This document shows positions 1-7,282 of a DNA stretch of 35,270 nt, piece after piece (positions within the stretch are counted from its first letter, which is position 1; each line of letters starts with the position of its first letter). This DNA is from a bacterium (GTDB taxonomy: Bacteria; Bacillota; Clostridia; Oscillospirales; Oscillospiraceae). Both the position numbers and the translations under genes were made by a program. Where the stretch lies: NCBI GenBank assembly GCA_004560375.1, contig SFVC01000022.1:1-35270 (forward strand), written 5' to 3'. A model generated the notes under the pieces. That model did not search any database, had not been told where the DNA came from, and saw nothing but the letters and a program-made list of their open reading frames with translations.

Positions 1-24
1 AAAGAATGATAAAATGTATGGGAT

Positions 25-49
25 GACGCCGAATTGGGCGTCCTTTTTT
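25..49 (+). terminator. Intrinsic terminator of an upstream gene
   Basis: GACGCC (25-30) pairs with GGCGTC (37-42) around a six-base loop and is followed after one C by six T (44-49). It would end a rightward transcript that begins left of the window. Confidence 0.7.
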
Positions 50-111
50 ATGCCTTATCTGATTCGGCTGCTTTTTTCGCTACTTTGTCAACAGGCCGAA
101 AGTTCAGGAAA

Positions 112-142
112 AAATACCCCCAGGCGGCCTGGGACAGGCCGC
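112..142 (-). terminator. Probable terminator after the first M56 gene
   Basis: GCGGCCT (124-130) and AGGCCGC (136-142) form a perfect 7-bp stem with a GGGAC loop just beyond the stop codon of the leftward M56 gene. Read leftward, a run of T follows about ten bases after the stem (A run near 112-117 on the top strand), so the fit to a classical terminator is fair rather than perfect. Confidence 0.5.
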
Positions 143-159
143 TATACAGAGCTTCCCGT

Positions 160-2154
160 TCAGCGCCCAAACCACTCGCCCCCTCCCGCCGGCAGGAACT
201 CCGGCTCGGCTACAATATCCCTGTTGAGCTCCAGCTCCGCCGCAAATTCGCCGTTGAGATACAGCTCCATCTCGTAGGCGTCTGGAAGCTGGTAGGCCGC
301 CGCCTCCGAGCCCTGGTAGCCATATCCGCCGCCGTTCAGAAAAATCAGCTCCCAGCTGTCTCGGGGTTCACTCCAGTACTCCTTCAGATCCCGATCCTCC
401 CACCGCCCGTCCATCTGGATGACGCTGGAGCCCTCCGGGCTGTGGCGCTGCGGGCCGGCAGCTTCCTTGTAAACGGGGGTATAGCGCACACGGATGTGGG
501 AATACTCGTCCTTTTTCTCCGGATCGCCAGTGTAGAGGGCGTACACCGCGTAGCTGGCCTCCACCCGATCAAATTTCCCGTCGGGCACCGCCGATGTGCT
601 GTAGACGGGAGCTGACCAGAACTCATCGCCGCTTTGTGTATAGCTGTCCACGGCGGACACGGTCTGCCACTGGATCCGGAGGGTGAAATCCCCGTACTGC
701 GCCTCATACACCCAGGCGGGCACCGCGAAGTTCCCGCTCACCCGCTGATCCCCCTGCACCGCCCAGGGGGCCTCCTGGGGAATCACCACCCACCGCTCCC
801 CCTCCTTCTCCGCCCGCAGCTTCTGGAGGGTCAGCCAGCGGTGCGACTCCAAACTGTCCCACTCCACATTCTCCGGGGGCTCGTACAGTTGGAACACCAG
901 CACGCCCTCCCAGGCGTCCTCCCCCACCGGGGCAAGATTATAGAGCTGATACCCTCTGCCAATATCTATCCCGTTCCTCCAATCGGGATAGTGCCAGTCC
1001 CAGTCCCCCTGGAGCTCCTCCCGCCATCTCCAGCCCTCCGCTGCCAGCGCGTCCTGCTCCGACAGCGGCGCGCACATGGCCCGGTAGTCGAAGCGCTGGG
1101 CCATCACCGCCTTGGCGTAGGTGTCGAAGGCCCCGGCATAGGTGGAACACCGGGTCGTCCGGGCATAGGCCATGAGCAAATCCGTGCTGTTGACCACAGG
1201 CCAGTCGGCCTGCGCCCACGCGCCAACCACCAGCGGAACCCCCAGCACCAGCGCCACGCACACCGAAACCAGCGCCATCCCCGCCGGGTAACGCTTGAAC
1301 CGGGCAATGTCCTGGATCCGCCGGGCGATGTTTTTGCCCCCGTTGGCGGCGGAGGAGGTGCCCGGCGTCCGGGCGTATTTCTCGTCCGCCATGGACAGCA
1401 GGATCCGGCCGTAGTCCCGGCGCTCCTCCCCCTCCAGCCGCTCCAGCACCCGCTGGTCGCACAGGGCCTCCAAATCGTTCCCCGCCCGGTCAGCGCACAG
1501 CCACAGCAGAGGATTGCACCAGTGGAGACACCGCAGCAGCGCGATGAGCCAGCCCCACAGTACATCCTTATATTTAAGGTGGAGCAGCTCATGGAGGATC
1601 ACCTTTTCGTCCGTCTCCACCCCTGCGGGCAGGGCCAGCACGGGCTTAAACACCCCGCAGATGAAGGCGGTGGGCAGACCGTCCACCTCCACCGCGGGAC
1701 AGGCGGGCAGACCGTACCGCTCTGCCACCGCCCTGACCCGTTCGTTCTGACCGGGCCGCCCCCGCTTCAGCGCCCGCCGCAGACGGGCGTAGGAGATCAG
1801 ATACCGCGCCAGCAGAGCCGCGGCCCCCGCCAGGTAGAGCAGGTACAGCCAGTCCGCCGCCGTCCGGGGCGGCGCCAGCCGCGGCAGAGGAACCGGGGCG
1901 ATGACCCGGGTGAGCGTCCCAAACTGGCCGGTGAGGGCGGACTTCAGCGCCTCCACCCACATGGGCCAGTTCACCAGCACGTACCGCCCGCCCCACCCCG
2001 CCGGGAGGAGCAGCACCAGCGCCAGCACCCCCCAGATCCCGAACTGCCACCGGGGGGACAGCTTGTCCCGGAACATGGCCTTCACCGCCAGCAGCAGCGC
2101 CGCCACCCCGGAGGCCGTCAAAGTCTGCAAAAGAAAAGACCACAAATCCGTCAT
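160..2154 (-). CDS. M56 (BlaR1-type) membrane metallopeptidase with unknown sensor domain
   Basis: Predicted 664-residue BlaR1/MecR1-like integral membrane zinc peptidase, the usual partner of a BlaI repressor. Hydrophobic segments lie near residues 6-26, 36-50 and 100-120, then the zinc motif HELLH at 188-192 on the cytoplasmic loop, and a last membrane segment near 290-315. The remaining roughly 350 residues should be extracellular; they are rich in Trp, Tyr and acidic residues and I see no SxxK or KTG penicillin-binding motifs, so the ligand is unknown and beta-lactam sensing is not supported. The start at 2154 has GGAAGG eight bases upstream; an in-frame ATG at 2277 gives a 41-residue extension with no membrane or signal character and is rejected. 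It lies 133 bp downstream of its blaI-like gene in the same direction. By family knowledge, ligand binding would trigger cleavage of the repressor; that is inference here. Confidence 0.85.
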   Translation of the reverse strand: MTDLWSFLLQTLTASGVAALLLAVKAMFRDKLSPRWQFGIWGVLALVLLLPAGWGGRYVLVNWPMWVEALKSALTGQFGTLTRVIAPVPLPRLAPPRTAADWLYLLYLAGAAALLARYLISYARLRRALKRGRPGQNERVRAVAERYGLPACPAVEVDGLPTAFICGVFKPVLALPAGVETDEKVILHELLHLKYKDVLWGWLIALLRCLHWCNPLLWLCADRAGNDLEALCDQRVLERLEGEERRDYGRILLSMADEKYARTPGTSSAANGGKNIARRIQDIARFKRYPAGMALVSVCVALVLGVPLVVGAWAQADWPVVNSTDLLMAYARTTRCSTYAGAFDTYAKAVMAQRFDYRAMCAPLSEQDALAAEGWRWREELQGDWDWHYPDWRNGIDIGRGYQLYNLAPVGEDAWEGVLVFQLYEPPENVEWDSLESHRWLTLQKLRAEKEGERWVVIPQEAPWAVQGDQRVSGNFAVPAWVYEAQYGDFTLRIQWQTVSAVDSYTQSGDEFWSAPVYSTSAVPDGKFDRVEASYAVYALYTGDPEKKDEYSHIRVRYTPVYKEAAGPQRHSPEGSSVIQMDGRWEDRDLKEYWSEPRDSWELIFLNGGGYGYQGSEAAAYQLPDAYEMELYLNGEFAAELELNRDIVAEPEFLPAGGGEWFGR

Positions 2155-2241
2155 AACAAATACCTTCCAATCCATATGGGCTTTTGTTACCGGGCAGAAC
2201 CGGACGGTTCCCAACCACGGCGGTAGCGGCTTCAAGTTCGC

Positions 2242-2288
2242 GGGTCTAAGACCCTTTTCGGTTCCTTTTTCTTTCAAGAAAAAGGAAC
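2242..2288 (-). other. Intercistronic hairpins between blaI-like and M56 genes
   Basis: GTTCCTTTTTCTT (2261-2273) and AAGAAAAAGGAAC (2276-2288) make a perfect 13-bp stem with a two-base turn that abuts the stop codon of the blaI-like gene. A second small palindrome, GGGTCT-A-AGACCC, follows at 2242-2254. Read leftward the stem is not followed by a clean T tract, so it may be an mRNA stability or attenuation element that lowers expression of the sensor relative to the repressor. Confidence 0.5.
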
Positions 2289-2653
2289 TACACCTCCATC
2301 TCGTCCAGCAGGCGGCGCAGGGCGTCCCGCTCCTCCCCGCTGATGGGCTTTTCCCGCAGGAAAGCCGCCACCAAGTCCCCTGTGGCCCCCTGGTACACCT
2401 GCCGCAGGAAGCTGTCCCGGGCCTGAGCCCGGCAGTCCTCCCGGCCCAGGGCCGCCCGGTAGCGCCGGGGGCTCTCCCCCCTGTCGATGGATACCAGCCC
2501 CTTGGCCTCCATCCGGGTGAGGTAGGTGAGCACCGTGTTGCGGCTCCAGCCCGTCTCGCCGCGCAGGGCCTGGGTCAGTCCGTTCAGGGTGTCCCCGCCG
2601 CTCTCCCACAGCGCCCCCAGCACCATCCACTCCTTGTCCGACAGCTTTGTCAT
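2288..2653 (-). CDS. BlaI/MecI-family transcriptional repressor
   Basis: A 121-residue protein of normal length for the BlaI/MecI/CopY family. The N-terminal winged helix covers about residues 1-75, with the recognition helix around NTVLTYLTRMEAKG, followed by a charged helical C-terminal dimerisation part. It should bind operators as a dimer and be inactivated by the M56 peptidase encoded next. GGAGGG precedes the ATG at 2653. Two TACA-N2-TGTA dyads of the BlaI type stand in its own promoter region, so autoregulation of this gene and the M56 gene is very likely. The regulated stress is unknown: no beta-lactamase or efflux gene lies beside it. Confidence 0.88.
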   Translation of the reverse strand: MTKLSDKEWMVLGALWESGGDTLNGLTQALRGETGWSRNTVLTYLTRMEAKGLVSIDRGESPRRYRAALGREDCRAQARDSFLRQVYQGATGDLVAAFLREKPISGEERDALRRLLDEMEV

Positions 2654-2664
2654 GGCAATCCCTC

Positions 2665-2676
2665 CTACAGTTGTAG
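2665..2676 (-). promoter_or_regulatory. BlaI-type operator, proximal
   Basis: CTACAGTTGTAG, a TACA-N2-TGTA dyad matching the core known for BlaI/MecI operators. It lies between the -10 and the ribosome binding site of the blaI-like gene, in the transcribed leader. Confidence 0.7.
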
Positions 2677-2688
2677 TTCTCTTTCTCT

Positions 2689-2717
2689 ATCCTACACCTG
2701 TAGGAGCGTTTTGTCAA
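2689..2717 (-). promoter_or_regulatory. Promoter of the leftward blaI-M56 pair with overlapping operator
   Basis: On the minus strand TTGACA (2717-2712), 17 bp, then TAGGAT (2694-2689). A second dyad, CTACACCTGTAG at 2692-2703, covers the end of the spacer and the start of the -10, 27 bp centre to centre from the proximal operator. A bound repressor there would block RNA polymerase directly. Confidence 0.7.
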
Positions 2718-2755
2718 GAGCTTCCAGCTTTTTTACAGAAGTTTGAAAAAAGGGG

Positions 2756-2808
2756 TTGACAGGGCTGGTCTATCGTGATAGACTGCAAGTAGGTCGATAG
2801 CTATAGAC
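2756..2808 (+). promoter_or_regulatory. Promoter and two operators of the rightward blaI-M56 pair
   Basis: TTGACA (2756-2761), 17 bp, TAGACT (2779-2784). A 16-bp dyad with half-sites GTCTATC/GATAGAC at 2768-2783 overlaps the -10, and a second dyad (GTCGATAG/CTATAGAC, one mismatch) lies at 2793-2808 just before the ribosome binding site. The core differs from the TACA/TGTA dyads of the leftward pair only 65 bp away, so the two repressors should not cross-bind strongly. Confidence 0.72.
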
Positions 2809-2826
2809 CGAAAGGAGGCCTGTCTT

Positions 2827-3201
2827 ATGGAGCATTTACGGTTAGCCGAGGGCGAGTACCGCTTCGCCCGGATCGTCTGGGAGAACGAACCCCTCCCCTC
2901 CGGAAAGCTGGTGGAGCTGTCCCAGAAGGAGCTGGGCTGGAAGAAGTCCACCACCTACACCGTGCTGAAAAAGCTGGTGGAGCGGGGGGTGCTCCGCAAC
3001 GAGAACGCGGTGGTCACCGCCGTCATCCCCCAGGACGAAATCCTCCGGGAGGAGAGCCGCGCGGTGGTGGAGCGCACCTTTGAGGGCTCGCTGCCCTCCT
3101 TCCTGGCCCACTTCATGGGCGGGAAAACCATTTCCGACGATGAGGCCGACGCGCTGAAGGCCATCATCGATCAGTACCGGGAGGGGAATCATCATGCTTG
3201 A
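2827..3201 (+). CDS. BlaI/MecI-family transcriptional repressor (second pair)
   Basis: A 124-residue BlaI-family repressor with an N-terminal winged helix (recognition helix around STTYTVLKKLVERG, residues about 40-55) and a C-terminal helical dimerisation region. AAAGGAGG (2811-2818) is ideally placed eight bases before the ATG. Its last codons overlap the start of the next M56 gene by 8 bp, so the two are translationally coupled. Paired dyads in its promoter indicate autorepression. It resembles the repressor at 2288-2653 in fold but clearly differs in sequence and in predicted operator, so the two pairs are not a recent duplication. Confidence 0.9.
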   Translation: MEHLRLAEGEYRFARIVWENEPLPSGKLVELSQKELGWKKSTTYTVLKKLVERGVLRNENAVVTAVIPQDEILREESRAVVERTFEGSLPSFLAHFMGGKTISDDEADALKAIIDQYREGNHHA

Positions 3202-6200
3202 CTTTTTGAACACCCTGTTCCGCTCCCTCTCCCCCCTGTGGGAGATGAGCCTCACCGGCGCCTATGCCGCCGCGATCCTGATTGTGCTGCGGCTGGTGCT
3301 GAAAAAACGGGCCCCCCGGCAGGTTCTGTGTCTGCTGTGGCTGGTGGTGTTCGCCCGGCTGCTGATCCCCGTGTCGCTGGAGAGCCCCCTGTCCATCGTC
3401 CCGGAGGCCCGGCCGGTGCAGGCGCAGGTTCACCCCGGAGGGGAGACGGTTGGCCAGTTCCCTGAGAACCCCGTCACCCCCACCGCCCCCGTCCAGAACC
3501 CGGCCCAGGGGCAGAATCCGGGAACCGCGGCCAACCCCGTGATCAGCAATCCCAACCCCGGCGAGCCCACCCTCACCCCGCCCGAGGGCGTCGGCCCCGC
3601 CGTACCCCAGACCGAGGCCCCCGCCCCCTTCCCCTGGCAGGCCGTCCTGGCCGGGGTGTGGCTGGCGGGCGCGGCAGCCATGGCCGGCTGCGGCCTGATC
3701 TCCTACCTGCGGCTGCGCCGCCGCCTGTTTGACGCCATCCGGGCCCCGGACGGGGCCTGGGAGCACCCGGCGGTGGACTCCCCCTTTATCCTGGGGATGC
3801 TGCGGCCCCGGATCTACCTCCCCGCCGGGCTGGTGGGACAGCCCCGGCAGTTCATCCTCTGCCATGAGCGGGCCCACCTGCGCCGCCTGGATCACATCGT
3901 CAAGCCGGTGTGCTGGGCCGCTCTGGCCCTCCACTGGTTCAACCCTCTGGTGTGGGTGGCCTATCTCCTTATGAGCCGGGACATCGAGGCCGCCTGCGAT
4001 GAGGCCGTCATCCGCCGGCTGGGCAGCCAGGTCAAGGCCGACTACTCCACCACCCTGCTGGCCCTGGCCACCGGGCGGCGGCTGCCCGCCCCCTCCCCCC
4101 TGGCCTTCGACGAGGGGGACGCCAAGGGGCGGATCAAAAACGTGCTGGGCTACCGCCGCCCCGCCCTGTGGGTCATTGTGGTGAGCGTGATCGCGGCGGT
4201 GATGGCGGCGGTGTGCCTGCTCACCGACCCGGTGGCGGCGGATTCCCCGGAGGACAATCCCGATCCCGGCCTCAGCACCTCTGTCTCCCAGCCCCCGGAG
4301 GCCAACCTTGCGGACGCCCTGCTGGATCCGTGGATGAAGGAGGTGCTGGACGGGGAGCGGCAGTTTATCTCCGCCTACTCCCAGTACAATGAGGGCGACG
4401 GCCGAACCTACGGCATCCACGACCTGAGAACCTTCTACTATGACGACCAGTTCCCCGACGCCGTGGTGGAGGCGGGCAGGGTGGCCGTCATCGACCTGGA
4501 TCGGGACGGCATCAACGAGATGGTGATCTGGCCCGAGGGCGAGGACGAGTACCTGTACAGCGTGGTGGGCTACGTGATCCTCCGCCGCCAGGGGGACGAG
4601 ATCTACGGCTATAACCCCGGCTACCGCACCTTCGGGAGCGTGAAGTCGGACGGCACCTTCAGTTGGAGCAACGGCGCGCCCTGGGGCGGGTTCGCCACCC
4701 TGACCTTTGGGCCGGATCAGATAATCCTCCACGAAACCATCTACCACAAGCCCGGCGAAAACGGGATCGACCAGCTCTACTTCGTGGACGGCCGCAAGGC
4801 CACCCAGGAGGAGCACAGCGCGGCGGAAGGCTGGCAGAACCTGAAGCCCAGTCTGGCATGGTACACCTACGATAGCGGCCAGCTCCGGCCCTATCTCCCC
4901 GCCGACGCCAAGCTGCTGGCGGGCACCGGCCCCGACAGCGCCGGCACGGCCAAGCTGTGGACGGGGGAGTACGATCACCCCTGGCTGGAGTGGAACGGCA
5001 CCGTCTGCCAGTTGATGCCCACCATCACCGCCGAGATGCTCCCCTATCTGTTCGTCCAAGACTTTGACGGCGATGGGCAGAACGAGCTGGTGATCCGGTC
5101 GCACCTGAACTACTTCGGAACTTACGATGTGTATGAATGGAACAACGGCCAGGTCACCTATGCCGACTCGTTTGACACCCAGGATGATCTCCTGCTGCGG
5201 TTCAACCAGAATAATGTGGCCGCCTACAGCAAGAACACCCGGGAGTTCTCCGTCACCTACGCCCACACCGAGGGCGACCCGGACAGCGCGGATTACAACC
5301 GCCACTATGTCACCGGCAGCACCACCCTGCCCATAAACTTCTTTGACGGCTATGAGCACATCCGGGACGGCTACACCTACGCCTACGCCAACGACTTCCG
5401 CCAGATCTCCCTCAATCCGGAGGACAATTCCTTCCTCTTTGAGCTGCTGTTCTGTCCGGCGGACGAGACCATGAAGGATCTGATTCGGGTGGTTGCGCCG
5501 GATACCGCGGTGCCGGACGAGCACTATATGAAAGGCCGCACTGTGGGCGCCGCTGCCTTCACCCTCCGATACAATGGTGCAAAGTGGATCTTGGAGGAGC
5601 CGGATCGGCTTGATATGCAGCCTGGGGGCATCTCCACCCCCATGGGCATGATCGACCCCCCCGCTTTGGACGCCCCCGTGGTTGACCTCATGAACGGGCT
5701 CCCGGACAACCCCGGCGAATGGTACAAGGTGGCGGAGCTGCCCGACGATATGATCCGGCTATACTCCCACTATTACGGCACCGAGACCCTCATCCGCTGG
5801 GGAGAGAACCTATTCCAGGTGTTTAACCACACCGCCCACACCGGACGGGCCATCCCGCCGGAGCTGAAAAAGCTGGGCGGCGATCCCGATGGCTACGGCC
5901 TCCTGGCGGTCATCAGCAACGTGGGCAGCGGCACCGGCGCCTCCCTGAGCGAACTGGTGGTGTACGATCTGGACGCCTCCCCCTCCACGATGGATCACGT
6001 CCATGACTGGAAGCCGCTGGTGCATGACTTCAACATCAACTGCTCCTACCGCTATGACAGCCAAACCCAAACCATCACCTGCACCTATGAGGGCCAGAGG
6101 GCGGAGCTGATCATTGACGGCGGTGAGGAGATGTACCGCCGGATCGACGAGGAGGGTATCCGCCTGGCAGTCACCGGCGAGATCGTCAGCTACTGGTTCA

Positions 6201-6379
6201 ACGACGACGGCACCATGGAGATCGAATTCCCCCTCCAGGCCTTCATCGGCAGCGATGTGGTGAACGCCCCGCTGATATGGCCCTGGTTCCTGCGCTGGAC
6301 AATCCGTTTCGACCGCGAGCGGGCCGAATTTGAGACCGTCCCCGGAAGCTGCGAACTGTTCACCTACGCGGGCCAATAA
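3194..6379 (+). CDS. Giant M56 membrane peptidase with calcium-loop ectodomain
   Basis: A 1061-residue M56-family sensor peptidase, far longer than BlaR1 (about 600 residues). Membrane segments are near residues 19-36, 42-58 and 150-175, with a Pro-rich linker at about 70-145. The zinc motif is HERAH at 224-228, and another membrane segment is near 325-345. The rest, about 700 residues, should be outside the cell. It contains two Asp-rich loops like those of EF-hand or FG-GAP/VCBS repeats: DLDRDGINE near 434 and DFDGDGQNE near 623. No penicillin-binding motifs are seen. Start has GGGAGGGG upstream and overlaps the repressor gene by 8 bp. Likely role: sense an envelope signal and cleave the cognate BlaI repressor; ligand unknown. 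The C-terminal part may consist of several domains I cannot name. Confidence 0.82.
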   Translation: MLDFLNTLFRSLSPLWEMSLTGAYAAAILIVLRLVLKKRAPRQVLCLLWLVVFARLLIPVSLESPLSIVPEARPVQAQVHPGGETVGQFPENPVTPTAPVQNPAQGQNPGTAANPVISNPNPGEPTLTPPEGVGPAVPQTEAPAPFPWQAVLAGVWLAGAAAMAGCGLISYLRLRRRLFDAIRAPDGAWEHPAVDSPFILGMLRPRIYLPAGLVGQPRQFILCHERAHLRRLDHIVKPVCWAALALHWFNPLVWVAYLLMSRDIEAACDEAVIRRLGSQVKADYSTTLLALATGRRLPAPSPLAFDEGDAKGRIKNVLGYRRPALWVIVVSVIAAVMAAVCLLTDPVAADSPEDNPDPGLSTSVSQPPEANLADALLDPWMKEVLDGERQFISAYSQYNEGDGRTYGIHDLRTFYYDDQFPDAVVEAGRVAVIDLDRDGINEMVIWPEGEDEYLYSVVGYVILRRQGDEIYGYNPGYRTFGSVKSDGTFSWSNGAPWGGFATLTFGPDQIILHETIYHKPGENGIDQLYFVDGRKATQEEHSAAEGWQNLKPSLAWYTYDSGQLRPYLPADAKLLAGTGPDSAGTAKLWTGEYDHPWLEWNGTVCQLMPTITAEMLPYLFVQDFDGDGQNELVIRSHLNYFGTYDVYEWNNGQVTYADSFDTQDDLLLRFNQNNVAAYSKNTREFSVTYAHTEGDPDSADYNRHYVTGSTTLPINFFDGYEHIRDGYTYAYANDFRQISLNPEDNSFLFELLFCPADETMKDLIRVVAPDTAVPDEHYMKGRTVGAAAFTLRYNGAKWILEEPDRLDMQPGGISTPMGMIDPPALDAPVVDLMNGLPDNPGEWYKVAELPDDMIRLYSHYYGTETLIRWGENLFQVFNHTAHTGRAIPPELKKLGGDPDGYGLLAVISNVGSGTGASLSELVVYDLDASPSTMDHVHDWKPLVHDFNINCSYRYDSQTQTITCTYEGQRAELIIDGGEEMYRRIDEEGIRLAVTGEIVSYWFNDDGTMEIEFPLQAFIGSDVVNAPLIWPWFLRWTIRFDRERAEFETVPGSCELFTYAGQ

Positions 6380-6380
6380 G

Positions 6381-6421
6381 CAAACGCCCCGCCCGGACCA
6401 GACCGGGCGGGGCGTTTGTTT
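6381..6421. terminator. Strong bidirectional terminator
   Basis: A perfect 16-bp stem, CAAACGCCCCGCCCGG (6381-6396) with its complement at 6403-6418, loop ACCAGA. It starts one base after the stop codon of the giant M56 gene. T-rich on the right flank. Confidence 0.85.
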
Positions 6422-6432
6422 GCCGGAACGGC

Positions 6433-6465
6433 AAAAAAGCCGCCGCGGCAGCGGCAGCTTTTTTT
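6433..6465. terminator. rpmF: Bidirectional terminator of rpmF
   Basis: AAGCCGCCGC (6437-6446) and GCGGCAGCTT (6451-6460) pair with one wobble. An A run lies on the left (6433-6438) and a T run on the right (6459-6465), so it can stop both the leftward rpmF transcript and any rightward readthrough. Confidence 0.8.
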
Positions 6466-6479
6466 CATCCTCGCAGGCG

Positions 6480-6665
6480 TCACTTCTCGGCGGAGGCGGT
6501 AACCTCGCGGCCATTGTAGCTCATGCAGTTCTTGCAGACGCGGTGGGGCAGGGTCACAGTACCACACTTGGGGCAGGTGTTGATACCGGGGGTCTCCAGC
6601 TTCCACACGGAGCTGCGGCGCTTATTCCGGCGCTGCTTGGATACCTTACTTTTCGGGACGGCCAT
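6480..6665 (-). CDS. rpmF: 50S ribosomal protein L32
   Basis: A 61-residue basic protein with the standard L32 start MAVPKSKVSKQRRNKRRS and a four-cysteine zinc site: CPKC, then CKNC sixteen residues on. This is the zinc-binding (C+) form of L32. It lies 46 bp after the yceD-like gene in the same direction, the classic yceD-rpmF pair, and ends at a strong hairpin. GGAGGTG stands just upstream of the ATG. Confidence 0.97.
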   Translation of the reverse strand: MAVPKSKVSKQRRNKRRSSVWKLETPGINTCPKCGTVTLPHRVCKNCMSYNGREVTASAEK

Positions 6666-6711
6666 TTTGACACCTCCTTATCGCTCAATGCCCAAAGGAC
6701 ATACAGCATAC

Positions 6712-7224
6712 TTACGCTTGATCCTCCTGACGCTCCAGGAGCTGGGCCAGCTTGGCCAGCCGGGGGTCGATCTCCTTTTTGCACCGGCAGGGCTCGTGGT
6801 TCAGATCCGCGCCGCAGCCGGGGCACAACCCCCTGCAATCCTCAGAGCACAGGTTCTTTGTGTCCATCTCCAGGAGGAAGACCTCCGTCATCAGCCCGTC
6901 CAGATCCAGCTCCCCGTCCTTGTCCAGCAGCACGATGTCGTCGCTCTCCCCGTTGGCCAGCTCGAAGGCCAGCAGGGTCTCGTACTCCACCGTTTTCTCC
7001 CGCCGGAAGGGCTGGGCGCACCGGTCGCACACCAGGGACAGCTCCGCACTCAGCTCTGCGTTGAGTACCAGGGCTCCCGCCCTGTTACGCACCTTTCCCG
7101 TGACGCGGACGCCGTCGGCAAAGGGCCGCCCGCCGTTCCACTCCACCTGGGACAGATCCAGCGCGTAGTCAAAGGGCAGGGCCGCGCCCGGTTCCCGGGC
7201 CAGCCGCTCCAAATTCAGCTTCAT
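6712..7224 (-). CDS. yceD: YceD/DUF177 family protein
   Basis: A 170-residue DUF177 (YceD) protein. The family is nearly always encoded before rpmF and has been linked to 23S rRNA metabolism and plastid ribosome assembly in homologues. Cysteines cluster as CDRC near residue 69 and as C-x3-C, CPGC and CRC near 130-157, which suggests bound zinc. The C-terminal tail (DPRLAKLAQLLERQ) is the typical short signature of Firmicutes members. Transcribed from a perfect-consensus promoter just upstream. Confidence 0.9.
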   Translation of the reverse strand: MKLNLERLAREPGAALPFDYALDLSQVEWNGGRPFADGVRVTGKVRNRAGALVLNAELSAELSLVCDRCAQPFRREKTVEYETLLAFELANGESDDIVLLDKDGELDLDGLMTEVFLLEMDTKNLCSEDCRGLCPGCGADLNHEPCRCKKEIDPRLAKLAQLLERQEDQA

Positions 7225-7236
7225 GATCCACCTCGC

Positions 7237-7258
7237 ATAATGGCACGAGTGCTATTAT
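7237..7258. promoter_or_regulatory. 22-bp palindromic operator over the yceD-rpmF promoter
   Basis: Half-sites ATAATGGCAC (7237-7246) and GTGCTATTAT (7249-7258) separated by GA; only one position breaks the symmetry. It overlaps the -10 and the expected transcription start, the position of a repressor site. The cognate regulator is not identified from this window. Confidence 0.6.
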
Positions 7259-7282
7259 ACTAAAGAGCGCAGGAATTGTCAA
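7254..7282 (-). promoter_or_regulatory. Consensus promoter of yceD-rpmF
   Basis: Minus strand TTGACA (7282-7277), 17-bp spacer, TATAAT (7259-7254): a perfect consensus for the housekeeping sigma factor. The -35 overlaps the end of the response regulator gene by four bases. Confidence 0.9.

Noticed and set aside
160..2154. Beta-lactam resistance role for the BlaI/M56 pairs
   Set aside because: No penicillin-binding sensor motifs, beta-lactamase or PBP gene in the neighbourhood.
2155..2277. N-terminal extension of the first M56 protein
   Set aside because: The extension lacks hydrophobic character and covers the intercistronic hairpins; GGAAGG supports the start at 2154.
3164..5524. 786-codon open frame on the minus strand inside the giant M56 gene
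   Set aside because: Antisense frame kept open by GC-rich codons; composition is Gly/Val/His/Gln-rich without any family motif and the plus-strand gene is clear.
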